Source of the DNA: an uncultured Psychroserpens sp. | Lineage (GTDB): Bacteria > Bacteroidota > Bacteroidia > Flavobacteriales > Flavobacteriaceae | Reading direction: 5' to 3' | DNA length: 64,000 bases | NCBI RefSeq assembly: GCF_947492715.1 | Contig: NZ_CANLNS010000001.1 | Location: 62,001-126,000, forward strand | Shown here: piece by piece, positions 34,762 to 43,863 of the stretch | Numbering within the stretch: position 1 is the first letter of the stretch | Layout of the letters: every line of letters begins with the position of its first letter | Program-made: the position numbers and the translations under genes | The notes under the pieces: model-generated | Database searches by the model: none | Seen by the model: the letters and a program-made list of their open reading frames with translations, nothing else | Told to the model about the DNA's origin: nothing

Positions 34762-35550
34762 ATGCAAACAGAAAAAGTTGTTGACCATATTGTAAATTGG
34801 CTTAAAGATTACACAACAAATGCTAAGGTAAATGGATTTGTCATTGGGATTTCTGGCGGAATAGACTCTGCCGTTACGTCTACACTTTGTGCAAAAACGG
34901 GTTTAGATTTATTATGTATTGAAATGCCAATTCATCAAGCGGAAAGCCATGTAAATCGCGCTCAGGAACATATTGAGCAACTAAAAAGACGTTTTCCAAA
35001 TGTTAAAGATTCGAGGGTTGATTTAACGCCTGTTTTTGAAGAATTTAAAACTGAAGTTTCACTTAGCGGAAAGCAAGCAACTGTTGATATGGCCTTAGCC
35101 AATACTAGAGCAAGGTTACGCATGACCACATTATATTATCACGCAGGACTTTTAGGGCTATTAGTTGCGGGAACTGGGAATAAAGTAGAAGATTTCGGTG
35201 TAGGTTTTTATACAAAATATGGCGATGGCGGCGTAGATTTAAGTCCGATTGCCGACTTGTTAAAATCTGAAGTTTATGCCATTGGTGAACATTTACAAGT
35301 ACCCGAATCGATCATGAAAGCAGCACCAAGTGATGGTCTTTTTGGTGATGCAAGGAGTGATGAAGACCAAATTGGAGCTTCTTATCCAGAATTAGAATGG
35401 GCCATGAAAATGAAGGATGAAGGCAAAACCGAAAACGATTTTGAAGGACGCCAAAAGCAAGTGTTTCAAATATTTATGAGATATAATCGCTCAAATACAC
35501 ACAAAATGATCCCTATTCCCATTTGCGAAATTCCTAACGAATTGAAATAA
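34762..35550 (+). CDS. nadE: NH3-dependent NAD+ synthase
   Basis: It encodes 262 residues, the length of the ammonia-dependent form without a glutaminase domain. The ATP-pyrophosphatase P-loop is GISGGIDSAVTS (about 29-40); AGTGNKVEDFGVGFYTKYGDGG is the family loop (split AGTGNKVEDFG and VGFYTKYGDGG); SPIADLLKSEVY follows. It amidates nicotinic acid adenine dinucleotide to NAD+. Confidence 0.96.
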   Translation: MQTEKVVDHIVNWLKDYTTNAKVNGFVIGISGGIDSAVTSTLCAKTGLDLLCIEMPIHQAESHVNRAQEHIEQLKRRFPNVKDSRVDLTPVFEEFKTEVSLSGKQATVDMALANTRARLRMTTLYYHAGLLGLLVAGTGNKVEDFGVGFYTKYGDGGVDLSPIADLLKSEVYAIGEHLQVPESIMKAAPSDGLFGDARSDEDQIGASYPELEWAMKMKDEGKTENDFEGRQKQVFQIFMRYNRSNTHKMIPIPICEIPNELK

Positions 35551-35597
35551 TTACTGGATTTTCTGTTAACAAACGGCGGTTATGTTGATTTTTTTAT

Positions 35598-35605
35598 TAA
35601 TTTTG
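35598..35605 (+). promoter_or_regulatory. -7 box TAATTTTG before the response regulator gene
   Basis: A TAnnTTTG match in the 136-bp gap after nadE, 82 bp before the ATG at 35687. Confidence 0.4.
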
Positions 35606-35686
35606 CATTGCAAATCTCCACATTCTTGAATTTATTTTAATAAGTTCTGGCACTCTATACTAACTAACCAATTTAATTTATGTATT

Positions 35687-36316
35687 ATGATCAAGGTATT
35701 AGTCGTTGACAACCATCCTATCGTAACTACTGGCTTTCAATTATTATTTGAAAATCACGACGACATCCAAGTTATTGGAACCGTTGGAAGTGGTGTGGAA
35801 ATATTCGAATTTGTAAGACGTCATGACGTTGATGTTATCGTTTCGGAAATTGAACTCCCTGAACTCAATGGAATTACTGCACTTAGAGCTATTAAAAAAG
35901 AACATAGCCAGATAAACATCATTATGTTTAGCTACCATCCTGAAGAAATTTATGCTATTAGCACTATTAAGGCCGGAGCTTCTGGTTACGTTTCAAAATC
36001 TGAGTCTACAGATACGATTACTAAAGCTATAAAATCAGCCTATAACGGTGAGATTTATCTTAGTAATAAGATGTCCAAACATCTTAATTATAATGACACA
36101 AGACAATCAAAAAGCAGGATTTATAAGCGCTTATCAACTCGTGAGGTCGAAGTTTTAAAACTATTATCTTCAGGTAAGAAAAATAAAGAAATAGCTCAAG
36201 AGCTAGACATTAATGAAAAAACGGTAAGTACTTATAAAGCGCGTTTATTTAAAAAATTAAATGTCACTAATCTCATTGATTTGGTGAACCAAGGGAAACA
36301 GCTAGATTTAACTTAG
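35687..36316 (+). CDS. NarL/FixJ-family response regulator with Glu at the phospho-acceptor site
   Basis: It encodes 209 residues: receiver domain (about 1-120) and LuxR-type helix-turn-helix (about 148-205; LSTREVEVLKLLSSGKKNKEIA). Asp8 of the acidic pocket and the switch lysine (near 105) are present, but the phospho-acceptor position in VIVSEIELPELNG is Glu54 instead of Asp. Glutamate there often mimics phosphorylation, so the protein may be active without a kinase. No histidine kinase gene is adjacent. Its 3' end overlaps dnaG by 4 bp, convergently. Confidence 0.92.
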   Translation: MIKVLVVDNHPIVTTGFQLLFENHDDIQVIGTVGSGVEIFEFVRRHDVDVIVSEIELPELNGITALRAIKKEHSQINIIMFSYHPEEIYAISTIKAGASGYVSKSESTDTITKAIKSAYNGEIYLSNKMSKHLNYNDTRQSKSRIYKRLSTREVEVLKLLSSGKKNKEIAQELDINEKTVSTYKARLFKKLNVTNLIDLVNQGKQLDLT

Positions 36317-38280
36317 ATTTTACCACCAACAACTTTACCAAGTTTTCTTGAAAGCAGCATTTTTAGGCCGAGGTAATCTTTAACATCCTCTAAAATTGTT
36401 CTGGCATTAGCATTCTCTTGTAAAGTTTCGTTTTGGTATTCTGCTACTTTTTTATCAATCAAGTAACACCTTAAGGTTAAAATAGTTTGAGTAACAAGTT
36501 GAGCGATACTGTGCTTTTTTTCCTTCGGAATAATATGATTTCTTTCCCAATCATGTAAGTTATAACGCTCATCATTCATCAAAATGGTGGTGACGTCATT
36601 AGCCAATTCTTGATCTAAGCCATTCACAAAATTTCTTGTTGAGAACTCTGGTTCTTGATTTAAGGTATCTATTATCGTATAGTACAACAACTTAAAATTA
36701 GGATTTGTGAATTGCATTTCGTCCTCCTGTAAGTCGAGGTAGATTTTTTCAAAAACCTTGGCGTTATGAATTACAGGTTCTAATTGTAATTCTCCATCTT
36801 CAGATTCTTTCAAGACAAGATCTTCGAAATCTTCAATTTCGGTTCCATAGAGCAATAAAATTTCAATAATCTTTCGCTCTAATTCATATTGTAAATTTAT
36901 TTTAGGCGCTTTAACCTGTGGTTTTATAATGTCAAATGCTTTTTGCTCTGTTTTGAGATTTTTACCAGCCTCTTTAATCTCTTTTTTAGTAATCTGAGCA
37001 AGTGTACTAAACAAGACATCTTCACTTATATCCATAATGCGCGAACATTCTTGAATATAAATTTCCTTTTTTATTTGATCCGGAATTTTAGAAATACTAT
37101 TAACAATATCTCTAATAGTTTCTGCCTTTTTAATCGGGTCATTATTAGCCTCCTTAATTAACAGAGATGCCTTGAATTGAATAAAATCTTTTGAATTATC
37201 ATTTAGATAAGTTGTTAATTCTTCCAAGGTATTTTGTTTGGCAAAACTATCTGGATCTTCACCTTCAGGGAAGCCACAAACCTTGACATTCATTCCTTGC
37301 TCTAGAATTAAATCTATACCTCTTATAGATGCTCTTATTCCGGCCGCATCGCCATCAAATAACACTGTAATATTATTGGTTAATCTATTAACTAATCTAA
37401 TCTGCTCAGGAGTTAAGGCTGTTCCAGACGACGCCACAACATTCTTAATACCTGTTTGATAGAACTGAATAACATCAGTATATCCTTCAACCAAATAACA
37501 ATTATCTTCTTTAGCAATAGATTGCTTAGCGTGATAAATTCCGTAGAGAATTTTACTTTTATGATAGACCTCACTCTCAGGTGAATTTAGGTACTTAGCT
37601 GCTTTTTTATCAGCTGCCAGAATACGTCCGCCAAATCCTAAAACTCGGCCGCTCATACTGTGGATTGGAAACATCACTCTTCCTTTAAAGCGGTCAAATT
37701 TCTTTTCGGGTTTTACAATAGTTAATCCCGTTTTTTCTAAAAACTCTAGTTGATACCCTTTCTTTAATGCCTCATCTGTAAAAGCCTGCCATTCATCTAG
37801 GGAATATCCTAAATTAAATTGTTTTATAGTCTCATTGGTAAAGCCACGCTCTTTAAAATAGCTTAATCCTATAGCCTGACCTTGATCTGTTTTGAACATA
37901 ATACGTTCAAAATAATCCTTGGCAAATTCATTAACCAAATATAAACTCTCTCGCTCATTGGCTTCTTGCTTTTGCTCATCAGTTTGTTCGGTCTCTTCAA
38001 TTTCAATATTGTATTTTTTAGCGAGGTATTTGATTGCTTCTGGATAGGTAAAATGTTCATGTTCCATTAAAAATGTCACAGCATTTCCTCCTTTTCCGCT
38101 AGAAAAATCTTTCCAGATTTGCTTTACTGGAGATACCATAAAACTAGGAGAACGTTCATCACTAAAGGGGCTTAGTCCTTTAAAGTTACTTCCTGCTTTT
38201 TTAAGTTGTACAAAATCACCAATCACTTCTTCTACTCGAGCGGTGTCAAATACTTGTTCTATGGTGGATTTTGATATCAA
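36313..38280 (-). CDS. dnaG: DNA primase
   Basis: It encodes 655 residues: N-terminal primase zinc-ribbon-like domain, catalytic core with TOPRIM motifs EGYTDVIQFYQTG and DGDAAGIRA, and a helicase-binding C-terminal region. It makes RNA primers at the replication fork. The usual CHC2 zinc ligands are all replaced: Ser37, Ser40, Asp58 and Ser61 stand where Cys, His, Cys, Cys are expected, while the surrounding FKGL.PF...SPSF.VSP and GKGGNAVTF are well kept. So the domain is folded without zinc. Confidence 0.95.
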   Translation of the reverse strand: MISKSTIEQVFDTARVEEVIGDFVQLKKAGSNFKGLSPFSDERSPSFMVSPVKQIWKDFSSGKGGNAVTFLMEHEHFTYPEAIKYLAKKYNIEIEETEQTDEQKQEANERESLYLVNEFAKDYFERIMFKTDQGQAIGLSYFKERGFTNETIKQFNLGYSLDEWQAFTDEALKKGYQLEFLEKTGLTIVKPEKKFDRFKGRVMFPIHSMSGRVLGFGGRILAADKKAAKYLNSPESEVYHKSKILYGIYHAKQSIAKEDNCYLVEGYTDVIQFYQTGIKNVVASSGTALTPEQIRLVNRLTNNITVLFDGDAAGIRASIRGIDLILEQGMNVKVCGFPEGEDPDSFAKQNTLEELTTYLNDNSKDFIQFKASLLIKEANNDPIKKAETIRDIVNSISKIPDQIKKEIYIQECSRIMDISEDVLFSTLAQITKKEIKEAGKNLKTEQKAFDIIKPQVKAPKINLQYELERKIIEILLLYGTEIEDFEDLVLKESEDGELQLEPVIHNAKVFEKIYLDLQEDEMQFTNPNFKLLYYTIIDTLNQEPEFSTRNFVNGLDQELANDVTTILMNDERYNLHDWERNHIIPKEKKHSIAQLVTQTILTLRCYLIDKKVAEYQNETLQENANARTILEDVKDYLGLKMLLSRKLGKVVGGKI

Positions 38281-38404
38281 TTACTAATCTGTTTACAGTT
38301 AAAAAAACATATTGTTTGAACTATTTTAGAAAATGTAAATGTAAGACAAATCAAAGTCAACTGAAAAAATATTATCTTAGGCATAACCTTATAACCCAAC
38401 CAAT

Positions 38405-40057
38405 ATGAAAAAAATTACTCTTATTAGTTTATTGTTATTATTTAACCTAAACTTTATTTTTGCACAAGCAATTTTTGATTCATCAATTCATACCGCAACT
38501 CCTTTCGGTAGTGTTAACTCACCTGGAGGAGAAGGTGTACAGAATATTATTGATCAAAATTCTGCTACAAAATTTTTAGATTTTAATGCTTTTGATGGCA
38601 TCGGCTTCGAAGTCGATTTACTTGGAGTTGCTCAAACAGCAAGTTCAATAGAAATTGTAACAGCAAATGACGCTCCAGAACGCGATCCCACTGATTATGA
38701 GATTTTTGGATCAAATAACGGAACCGACTTTACAAGTATTACAACAGGAACTATTCCATGTGTTTCAGATCGTTTTTTTTCGAGAACATTTTCATTTAGC
38801 AATGCTACGGCCTATTCGTACTATCGTATTAACTTTACTGGAGTTTGCGGATCTAGCAGTATTAATCAAATTGCAGATGTACAATTATATGGCATTATCG
38901 GCACTGCTCCTGTACTAAATTGCCCAGGTGATATTGCGATAAACAATGATGCGGGACAATGCACTGGAAACACCTCCTTTGCTGTTACAGCCAACGATGC
39001 TGAAGATGGTTCCTTAACCCCAACATTAACCAATGGATTAGATTCTGGGAGCGATTTCCCATTAGGTGTTACAACAAATATTTATTCTGTAACTGATAGT
39101 GATGGAAATACAGTAAGTTGCACCTTTACAGTAACCGTTTCAGATAATGAAGACCCAACTATAGGGTGTCCGGCAGACATTATGACAGAGACCAATCCTG
39201 GCGAAACCACAGCTGTTGTTGATTATACAGTAAGCGCTTCTGACAATTGCTCTACTATTAACCCATTAACCGATTTTACGCCTTTAGGTACTTTAGCTGG
39301 GAAAGCCTATTATTTATCGAATAACGCATTTACGCCTCAAGATGCTTATACTGATGCCCTAACCCAAAATGGTTTTGTTGGCACCATTAGAGATGCAAAC
39401 GATGGGAGCTTTCTTTTAAATGCAATAGCCATGATTGGTGGTTCAGGAGATATACTTATCGGTTATAGTGATACAGATACAGAAGGCACATTTGTTTGGC
39501 AAAGTGGTGATAGTGCTACTTACACCAACTGGAATGGTGGCGAACCAAATAATGCAGGTAATGAAGATTATACGGTTATGCAATCTTCTGGAGGCTGGAA
39601 CGATGTCGTTGGAGCAAGTGGTAGCTATAGGTATTTGTTAGAGGTTGATTATCTTCCTGAACAAACCGAAGGTTTGGCTAGCGGAAGTGACTTCCCTATA
39701 GGAACAACAACAAATACGTTTATTGTGACAGACATCGCGGGAAATTTTGTAACCTGTTCTTTTGATGTTGTCGTATCTGAAAATTTAAGTGTTGAAGATT
39801 TTGAGTTAGAAAACAACATTAGTTTAACACCTAATCCTGTTGATCATATTCTAACCATTAAAAACAGTTCTAATTTAGTTTTAGAACATGCCAACATATA
39901 TGACATTAGAGGACGATTAGTGACTACAGTAAACTTCGTTCATCAAACTATTGAAGACAAAACATTAAATACTTCAGGATTAGTTTCTGGCTTTTATCTA
40001 ATAGAGATTAAAGCGTCAAATGGAGATACCACAGTGAAGCGATTTATAAAAAAATAA
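38405..40057 (+). CDS. T9SS surface protein with discoidin-like, HYR and C-type lectin domains
   Basis: It encodes 550 residues. Signal peptide 1-20; F5/8C (discoidin)-like domain about 22-165; HYR domain about 170-247; a second HYR that starts at about 250 (PTIGCPADI, SDNCS) and resumes at about 420 (GSDFPIGTTTNTFIVTDIAG). Between the two halves lies a C-type lectin domain (about 290-415) with the EPN (380-382) and WND (398-400) calcium/sugar motifs. A T9SS type A sorting domain closes the protein (about 470-550). It should be a secreted, surface-held carbohydrate-binding protein. It is monocistronic with its own terminator. Confidence 0.9.
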   Translation: MKKITLISLLLLFNLNFIFAQAIFDSSIHTATPFGSVNSPGGEGVQNIIDQNSATKFLDFNAFDGIGFEVDLLGVAQTASSIEIVTANDAPERDPTDYEIFGSNNGTDFTSITTGTIPCVSDRFFSRTFSFSNATAYSYYRINFTGVCGSSSINQIADVQLYGIIGTAPVLNCPGDIAINNDAGQCTGNTSFAVTANDAEDGSLTPTLTNGLDSGSDFPLGVTTNIYSVTDSDGNTVSCTFTVTVSDNEDPTIGCPADIMTETNPGETTAVVDYTVSASDNCSTINPLTDFTPLGTLAGKAYYLSNNAFTPQDAYTDALTQNGFVGTIRDANDGSFLLNAIAMIGGSGDILIGYSDTDTEGTFVWQSGDSATYTNWNGGEPNNAGNEDYTVMQSSGGWNDVVGASGSYRYLLEVDYLPEQTEGLASGSDFPIGTTTNTFIVTDIAGNFVTCSFDVVVSENLSVEDFELENNISLTPNPVDHILTIKNSSNLVLEHANIYDIRGRLVTTVNFVHQTIEDKTLNTSGLVSGFYLIEIKASNGDTTVKRFIKK

Positions 40058-40075
40058 GATCACTTATTGCCCAAC

Positions 40076-40113
40076 AAAAAAGCCGATTCAAGACTAAGTT
40101 GAATCGGCTTTTA
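40076..40113. terminator. Bidirectional terminator
   Basis: A 14-bp perfect stem (AAAAGCCGATTCAA at 40077-40090 with its complement at 40099-40112) has a T run on the right and an A run on the left. It serves the T9SS gene and the convergent outer-membrane protein gene ending at 40132. Confidence 0.9.
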
Positions 40114-40131
40114 TTTGAATATATAATTAGA

Positions 40132-41202
40132 CTAATCCAAATCAAATCTGAATCCCATAGATAAATTATGTTGGTCAAATGTTTGATCTTTGAACATCGG
40201 ACTTAAATCGTACTTGGCATAAATACCAATACTTCCATAACCTACATAAGCGCTTAATCCGTAAACAAAAGGGGTGGCATTATAACTACGTCTTATTTTT
40301 TCTTTCACACGATCACCATCTTCTTTAAAACGTAACTTTTGTTGTGTTCCAATATTAAAACCTGCGTAACCTCCAATACCTATTTTAAAATGCTTATAGG
40401 TACTGTATCTAAAGTAGTTTTTGCGTTCAATTTTTTTAGATGGCCCAAATTCAAAATGCAAAGGAAAAACGAGATTTGTAATTCTAAACTCTGATTCTGT
40501 TAATTCCGACGGAAACGTTTGTAAGGTGGTTGTATTTCCATCTTGTACAAAATAGCGATCGTCTTTAGGTGTTAATTTATTCCATTGGAATGAAAAACCA
40601 TATTTTAAACGTACAGCATTATTGTCTTTAAACACTCTTGTCTTCCAAGCCCAGCCTAATTCTACAAATCCAGATTGCATAAAAGTATACTCGTCACCTA
40701 TTTTTTGACCTTCTCCAATGGCATTATTAAAACCTACGGCAAACACAAGATCACTTGTTGTTCGTTTGTCGTATTTTTTCGGTTTGTTTTTACTAAAACT
40801 AAATCCTGAAAATTTCCCTAAACTAACGCCAATCATTACCGATTCACTATTTCCATCATTATATTCTGCATCATTACGTTCTAATAGAGCAATTTTATTG
40901 TCAATAATAGCAATACGATTTTCAATATTTAAAGCGCGTTTTTTGGCAGCTTCTTTCTTTAGTTTTTCGGCTTGAGATTTTGTAATGAGTCCTTTTTCTA
41001 AACGTTCGTTGATCATTTCAACCTCAGCCTTTAAAAATTCACGTTCTTCTTCTTGAATTGTTTTCTTTAGTTCAGTTAATCGATCTATCTTAAGACCATT
41101 TTCCCTGTATGCAATTGAATCTTTTTGTGTTTCTTGTGCGCTCATACCCGTTGCAATTAGACATAGGGTGAGCAGCACTACGTACTTAGTAATAGTGTTC
41201 AT
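40132..41202 (-). CDS. Outer-membrane beta-barrel protein with periplasmic coiled coil
   Basis: It encodes 356 residues: signal peptide 1-22 (cut at MSAQ), a charged coiled coil (about 38-112; repeated E/K/R with ITKSQAEKLKKEAAKKRA), then alternating hydrophobic strands to a C-terminus NLSMGFRFDLD typical of an outer-membrane barrel. The exact family is not clear. It is the last of three genes with a sigma factor and a membrane anti-sigma-like protein, so it may be a target or sensor of that system. Confidence 0.78.
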   Translation of the reverse strand: MNTITKYVVLLTLCLIATGMSAQETQKDSIAYRENGLKIDRLTELKKTIQEEEREFLKAEVEMINERLEKGLITKSQAEKLKKEAAKKRALNIENRIAIIDNKIALLERNDAEYNDGNSESVMIGVSLGKFSGFSFSKNKPKKYDKRTTSDLVFAVGFNNAIGEGQKIGDEYTFMQSGFVELGWAWKTRVFKDNNAVRLKYGFSFQWNKLTPKDDRYFVQDGNTTTLQTFPSELTESEFRITNLVFPLHFEFGPSKKIERKNYFRYSTYKHFKIGIGGYAGFNIGTQQKLRFKEDGDRVKEKIRRSYNATPFVYGLSAYVGYGSIGIYAKYDLSPMFKDQTFDQHNLSMGFRFDLD

Positions 41203-41228
41203 AATGTTTGTTTTTAATTGATGATTAT

Positions 41229-42071
41229 TTAATTGTTACGTTCGGCAACTGCAGTTTTTACCGTATTGTAACTCGATTTCAGAGCTTCAAATACTTTGGA
41301 TCTAAACGACTGATCGAGATCATCCTCAACGTCTTGAAGAAGTGCATCGGCATCAACCGTTCGTGTTGTTTCGTTATATATTCGTTGCTTTAAAATATCT
41401 TTTTCCGCTCGCTTTAAAAGGTCTTCTATTTCTTCATCAGTTGCCGCTGTACCATCTGCATCTAATGCTTTGATTTGATTAACTACCTTAAGTACTTTTA
41501 ACTCTTCCTGCGTCAAGGTATTTACAGCTATTGATGCTTTTTCTATATCCTCTATTCCCTTGTTCGGTTTATTTAAAGCGACCCTAGTATCTTGAGTATT
41601 TAAATTTTCTATAATAGATTTCTCTTCAACAATAGGAGCTTTCTTTTCTTCGGAAATTTGAGCCATTTTAATACGCTCTTTTTCAATTGATGTTGTTAAA
41701 GATTTCTCTGTATTAACGGCATTCGTATTTAAACTCTCGTTTTTAGTTGCGCTGTCAACAGCTACGTTTTCTTCAGTTGCTAGCTCAAAAGGACGATTCA
41801 CATCTTCACTTTTAATCTGTTCATTAACTTCAGTTTCTACTACGTTTGGTGATACTATTTGCTTTTCAGAAGATTTAAAAAATAACGTAGTCACTAGTAA
41901 AACACCAACAAAACTTGCCGCAATTCCTATATATAAGAACAAACTTCTAGAGCTCTTTTTATTTTGGGCATCAAGTTGTTCTGACAACTGGTTCCAAGCA
42001 TCACTTGACGGCCGAATGGAGCGTTTTTCTAACTTGTCTTTTATATTTTCTTCAAATTTAATTGGTGCCAT
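41229..42071 (-). CDS. Anti-sigma-factor-like single-pass membrane protein
   Basis: It encodes 280 residues. The cytoplasmic N-terminus (about 1-43) has the pattern IKDKLEKRSIRPSSDAWNQLSEQLD common to Bacteroidota anti-sigma-like proteins (split IKDKLEKRSIRPS and DAWNQLSEQLD). A transmembrane segment (about 45-65) follows, then a long, charged, low-complexity periplasmic region. It overlaps the sigma factor gene by 14 bp, so translation is coupled. No ZAS zinc motif is present. Confidence 0.75.
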   Translation of the reverse strand: MAPIKFEENIKDKLEKRSIRPSSDAWNQLSEQLDAQNKKSSRSLFLYIGIAASFVGVLLVTTLFFKSSEKQIVSPNVVETEVNEQIKSEDVNRPFELATEENVAVDSATKNESLNTNAVNTEKSLTTSIEKERIKMAQISEEKKAPIVEEKSIIENLNTQDTRVALNKPNKGIEDIEKASIAVNTLTQEELKVLKVVNQIKALDADGTAATDEEIEDLLKRAEKDILKQRIYNETTRTVDADALLQDVEDDLDQSFRSKVFEALKSSYNTVKTAVAERNN

Positions 42072-42624
42072 AACTTGTTGTATTTATGTCCTTAATTTTT
42101 TTCTGAAGCATCTGTCTTGCTTTAAACAATTGTGATTTTGAAGTGCCCTGAGAAATATTCAGGATCTCAGCGATTTCGTGGTGTTTATAACCTTCAATTG
42201 CATACATGACAAATACCATTTTATAACCTTCTGGAAGCTCATCAATGATTTGCTGAATTTGAGCCACTTCAATCTGAGATTCTACATTATTGTAGTGCTC
42301 GTTTGTGAATGTTTCGTCTTCAACTGAGAATTCAACATTTTTTTCTTGTCGTAAAAAAGAAATAGATTCTCTAACCATAATACGTCTTAACCATCCTTCA
42401 AAACTCCCTTCATTCTTAAAGGTTTTCAGATTAGTGAACGCTTTCAAAAATCCTTTTAACATCACAGATTCTGCATGCTGCATATCCTTTATATAATATC
42501 TACAAACACTTAGCATCTTAGGTGCATGAATTTCAAACAGTGTATGCTGAGCATCTCGCTTTCCTTTAGCCGCTTTTTTAATAAGCGTTGTGTTGTTTTT
42601 GTGATGTAATTGAATGACTTTCAA
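42058..42624 (-). CDS. ECF-type RNA polymerase sigma factor
   Basis: It encodes 188 residues. Region 2 (about 20-90) has AHTLFEIHAPKM-like AQHTLFEIHAPKM and FEGWLRRIMVRESISFLR; region 4 (about 125-180) has LPEGYKMVFVMYAIEGYKHHEIA and the helix-turn-helix ISQGTSKSQLFKARQML (longer pieces shortened here to LPEGYKMVFVMY). The start is a TTG at 42624, because no in-frame ATG occurs before an upstream stop and a later ATG would remove part of region 2. It drives an operon with the membrane protein and barrel protein downstream. Confidence 0.9.
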   Translation of the reverse strand: MKVIQLHHKNNTTLIKKAAKGKRDAQHTLFEIHAPKMLSVCRYYIKDMQHAESVMLKGFLKAFTNLKTFKNEGSFEGWLRRIMVRESISFLRQEKNVEFSVEDETFTNEHYNNVESQIEVAQIQQIIDELPEGYKMVFVMYAIEGYKHHEIAEILNISQGTSKSQLFKARQMLQKKIKDINTTSYGTN

Positions 42625-42728
42625 AATAACTTTCGTTTGGTCTTCTATTTATAAAGACGCAAGAATGATGCAAATGGTTGCCCAAGAATTAAAAAAAATA
42701 TATACAATTGATTATCAAATAGATAGAA

Positions 42729-43706
42729 TTATTTTTTTCTATCAATAACATAATTCACCATTAGCTCTAGAGCTGTTCTATACTCAGATTTCGGATATGA
42801 TTTTAATATAGAAAGTGCTTCAGTTTGAAACTGTCTCATTTTATCAATGGCATATTCTAGCCCGTTATTAGCTTTTACAAAAGCAATAACTTCTTTTACT
42901 CTCTTTTTATCTTTATTATGGTTTTTTACAGAATTAATAAGCCAAGATTTGTCCTTTTTAGAACAATTATTAAGCACATGAATGAGTGGTAATGTCATTT
43001 TTTGCTCTTTAATATCAATTCCTGTAGGTTTGCCAATAGCTTCTTCTCCATAATCAAAGAGGTCATCTTTAATTTGAAATGCCATACCTATAAGCTCTCC
43101 AAATTTCCGCATAGACTCCACATGATCTGAATTCGGTTTTACTGATGCTGCACCTAAACTACAACAAGCGGCAATTAAGGTAGCTGTTTTTTGCCTTATA
43201 ATGTCATAATAAACATCTTCAGTAATATCTAATTGTCTAGCCTTTTCAATTTGAAGTAATTCACCTTCACTCATTTCTCTTACTGCCACAGAAATTATTT
43301 TGAGTAAGTCAAAATCGTTATTATCTATTGATAGCAGTAATCCTTTAGATAGTAAGTAATCACCAATAAGCACAGCTATCTTATTTTTCCAAAGTGCATT
43401 AATAGAGAAAAAGCCACGCCTACGATTACTATCATCAACAACATCGTCATGCACCAATGTAGCGGTATGTATCAATTCAATCACCGAAGCTCCTCTATAA
43501 GTACGTTCGCTTACCTGGCCATTATCTACCATTTTAGCAACGAGAAAAACAAACATAGGTCTCATTTGTTTTCCTTTGCGATTAACAATATAATGTGTAA
43601 TCCTATTTAGCAACGCCACTTTACTTGACATAGAAAGTAGAAACTTTTGTTCAAAAAGTTCCATTTCATAGGTAATGGGTTGTTTTATTTGTTCGGTAAT
43701 CTTCAA
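42729..43706 (-). CDS. ispB: Trans-polyprenyl diphosphate synthase (octaprenyl type)
   Basis: It encodes 325 residues with both aspartate-rich motifs: HDDVVDDS (86-93) and IKDDLFDYGE, plus GKQMRP and GDYLLSKG. It elongates a polyprenyl diphosphate for the menaquinone side chain by adding isopentenyl units. The chain length is not readable from the motifs. It stands alone, 104 bp upstream of the sigma factor gene. Confidence 0.93.
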   Translation of the reverse strand: MKITEQIKQPITYEMELFEQKFLLSMSSKVALLNRITHYIVNRKGKQMRPMFVFLVAKMVDNGQVSERTYRGASVIELIHTATLVHDDVVDDSNRRRGFFSINALWKNKIAVLIGDYLLSKGLLLSIDNNDFDLLKIISVAVREMSEGELLQIEKARQLDITEDVYYDIIRQKTATLIAACCSLGAASVKPNSDHVESMRKFGELIGMAFQIKDDLFDYGEEAIGKPTGIDIKEQKMTLPLIHVLNNCSKKDKSWLINSVKNHNKDKKRVKEVIAFVKANNGLEYAIDKMRQFQTEALSILKSYPKSEYRTALELMVNYVIDRKK

Positions 43707-43863
43707 TTAAAGTAAGTATTCAGATATGTATTTTACAAAATTACTAATAATGTCCGTATAGAAATTAATTAGTGATAATAATTAGTTAAAATTAGCATGT
43801 AAGAAATGGCTTATAGCATTATTTTGTATATTTAATTGTTAATTAATTAAAACTCTGAACTTT

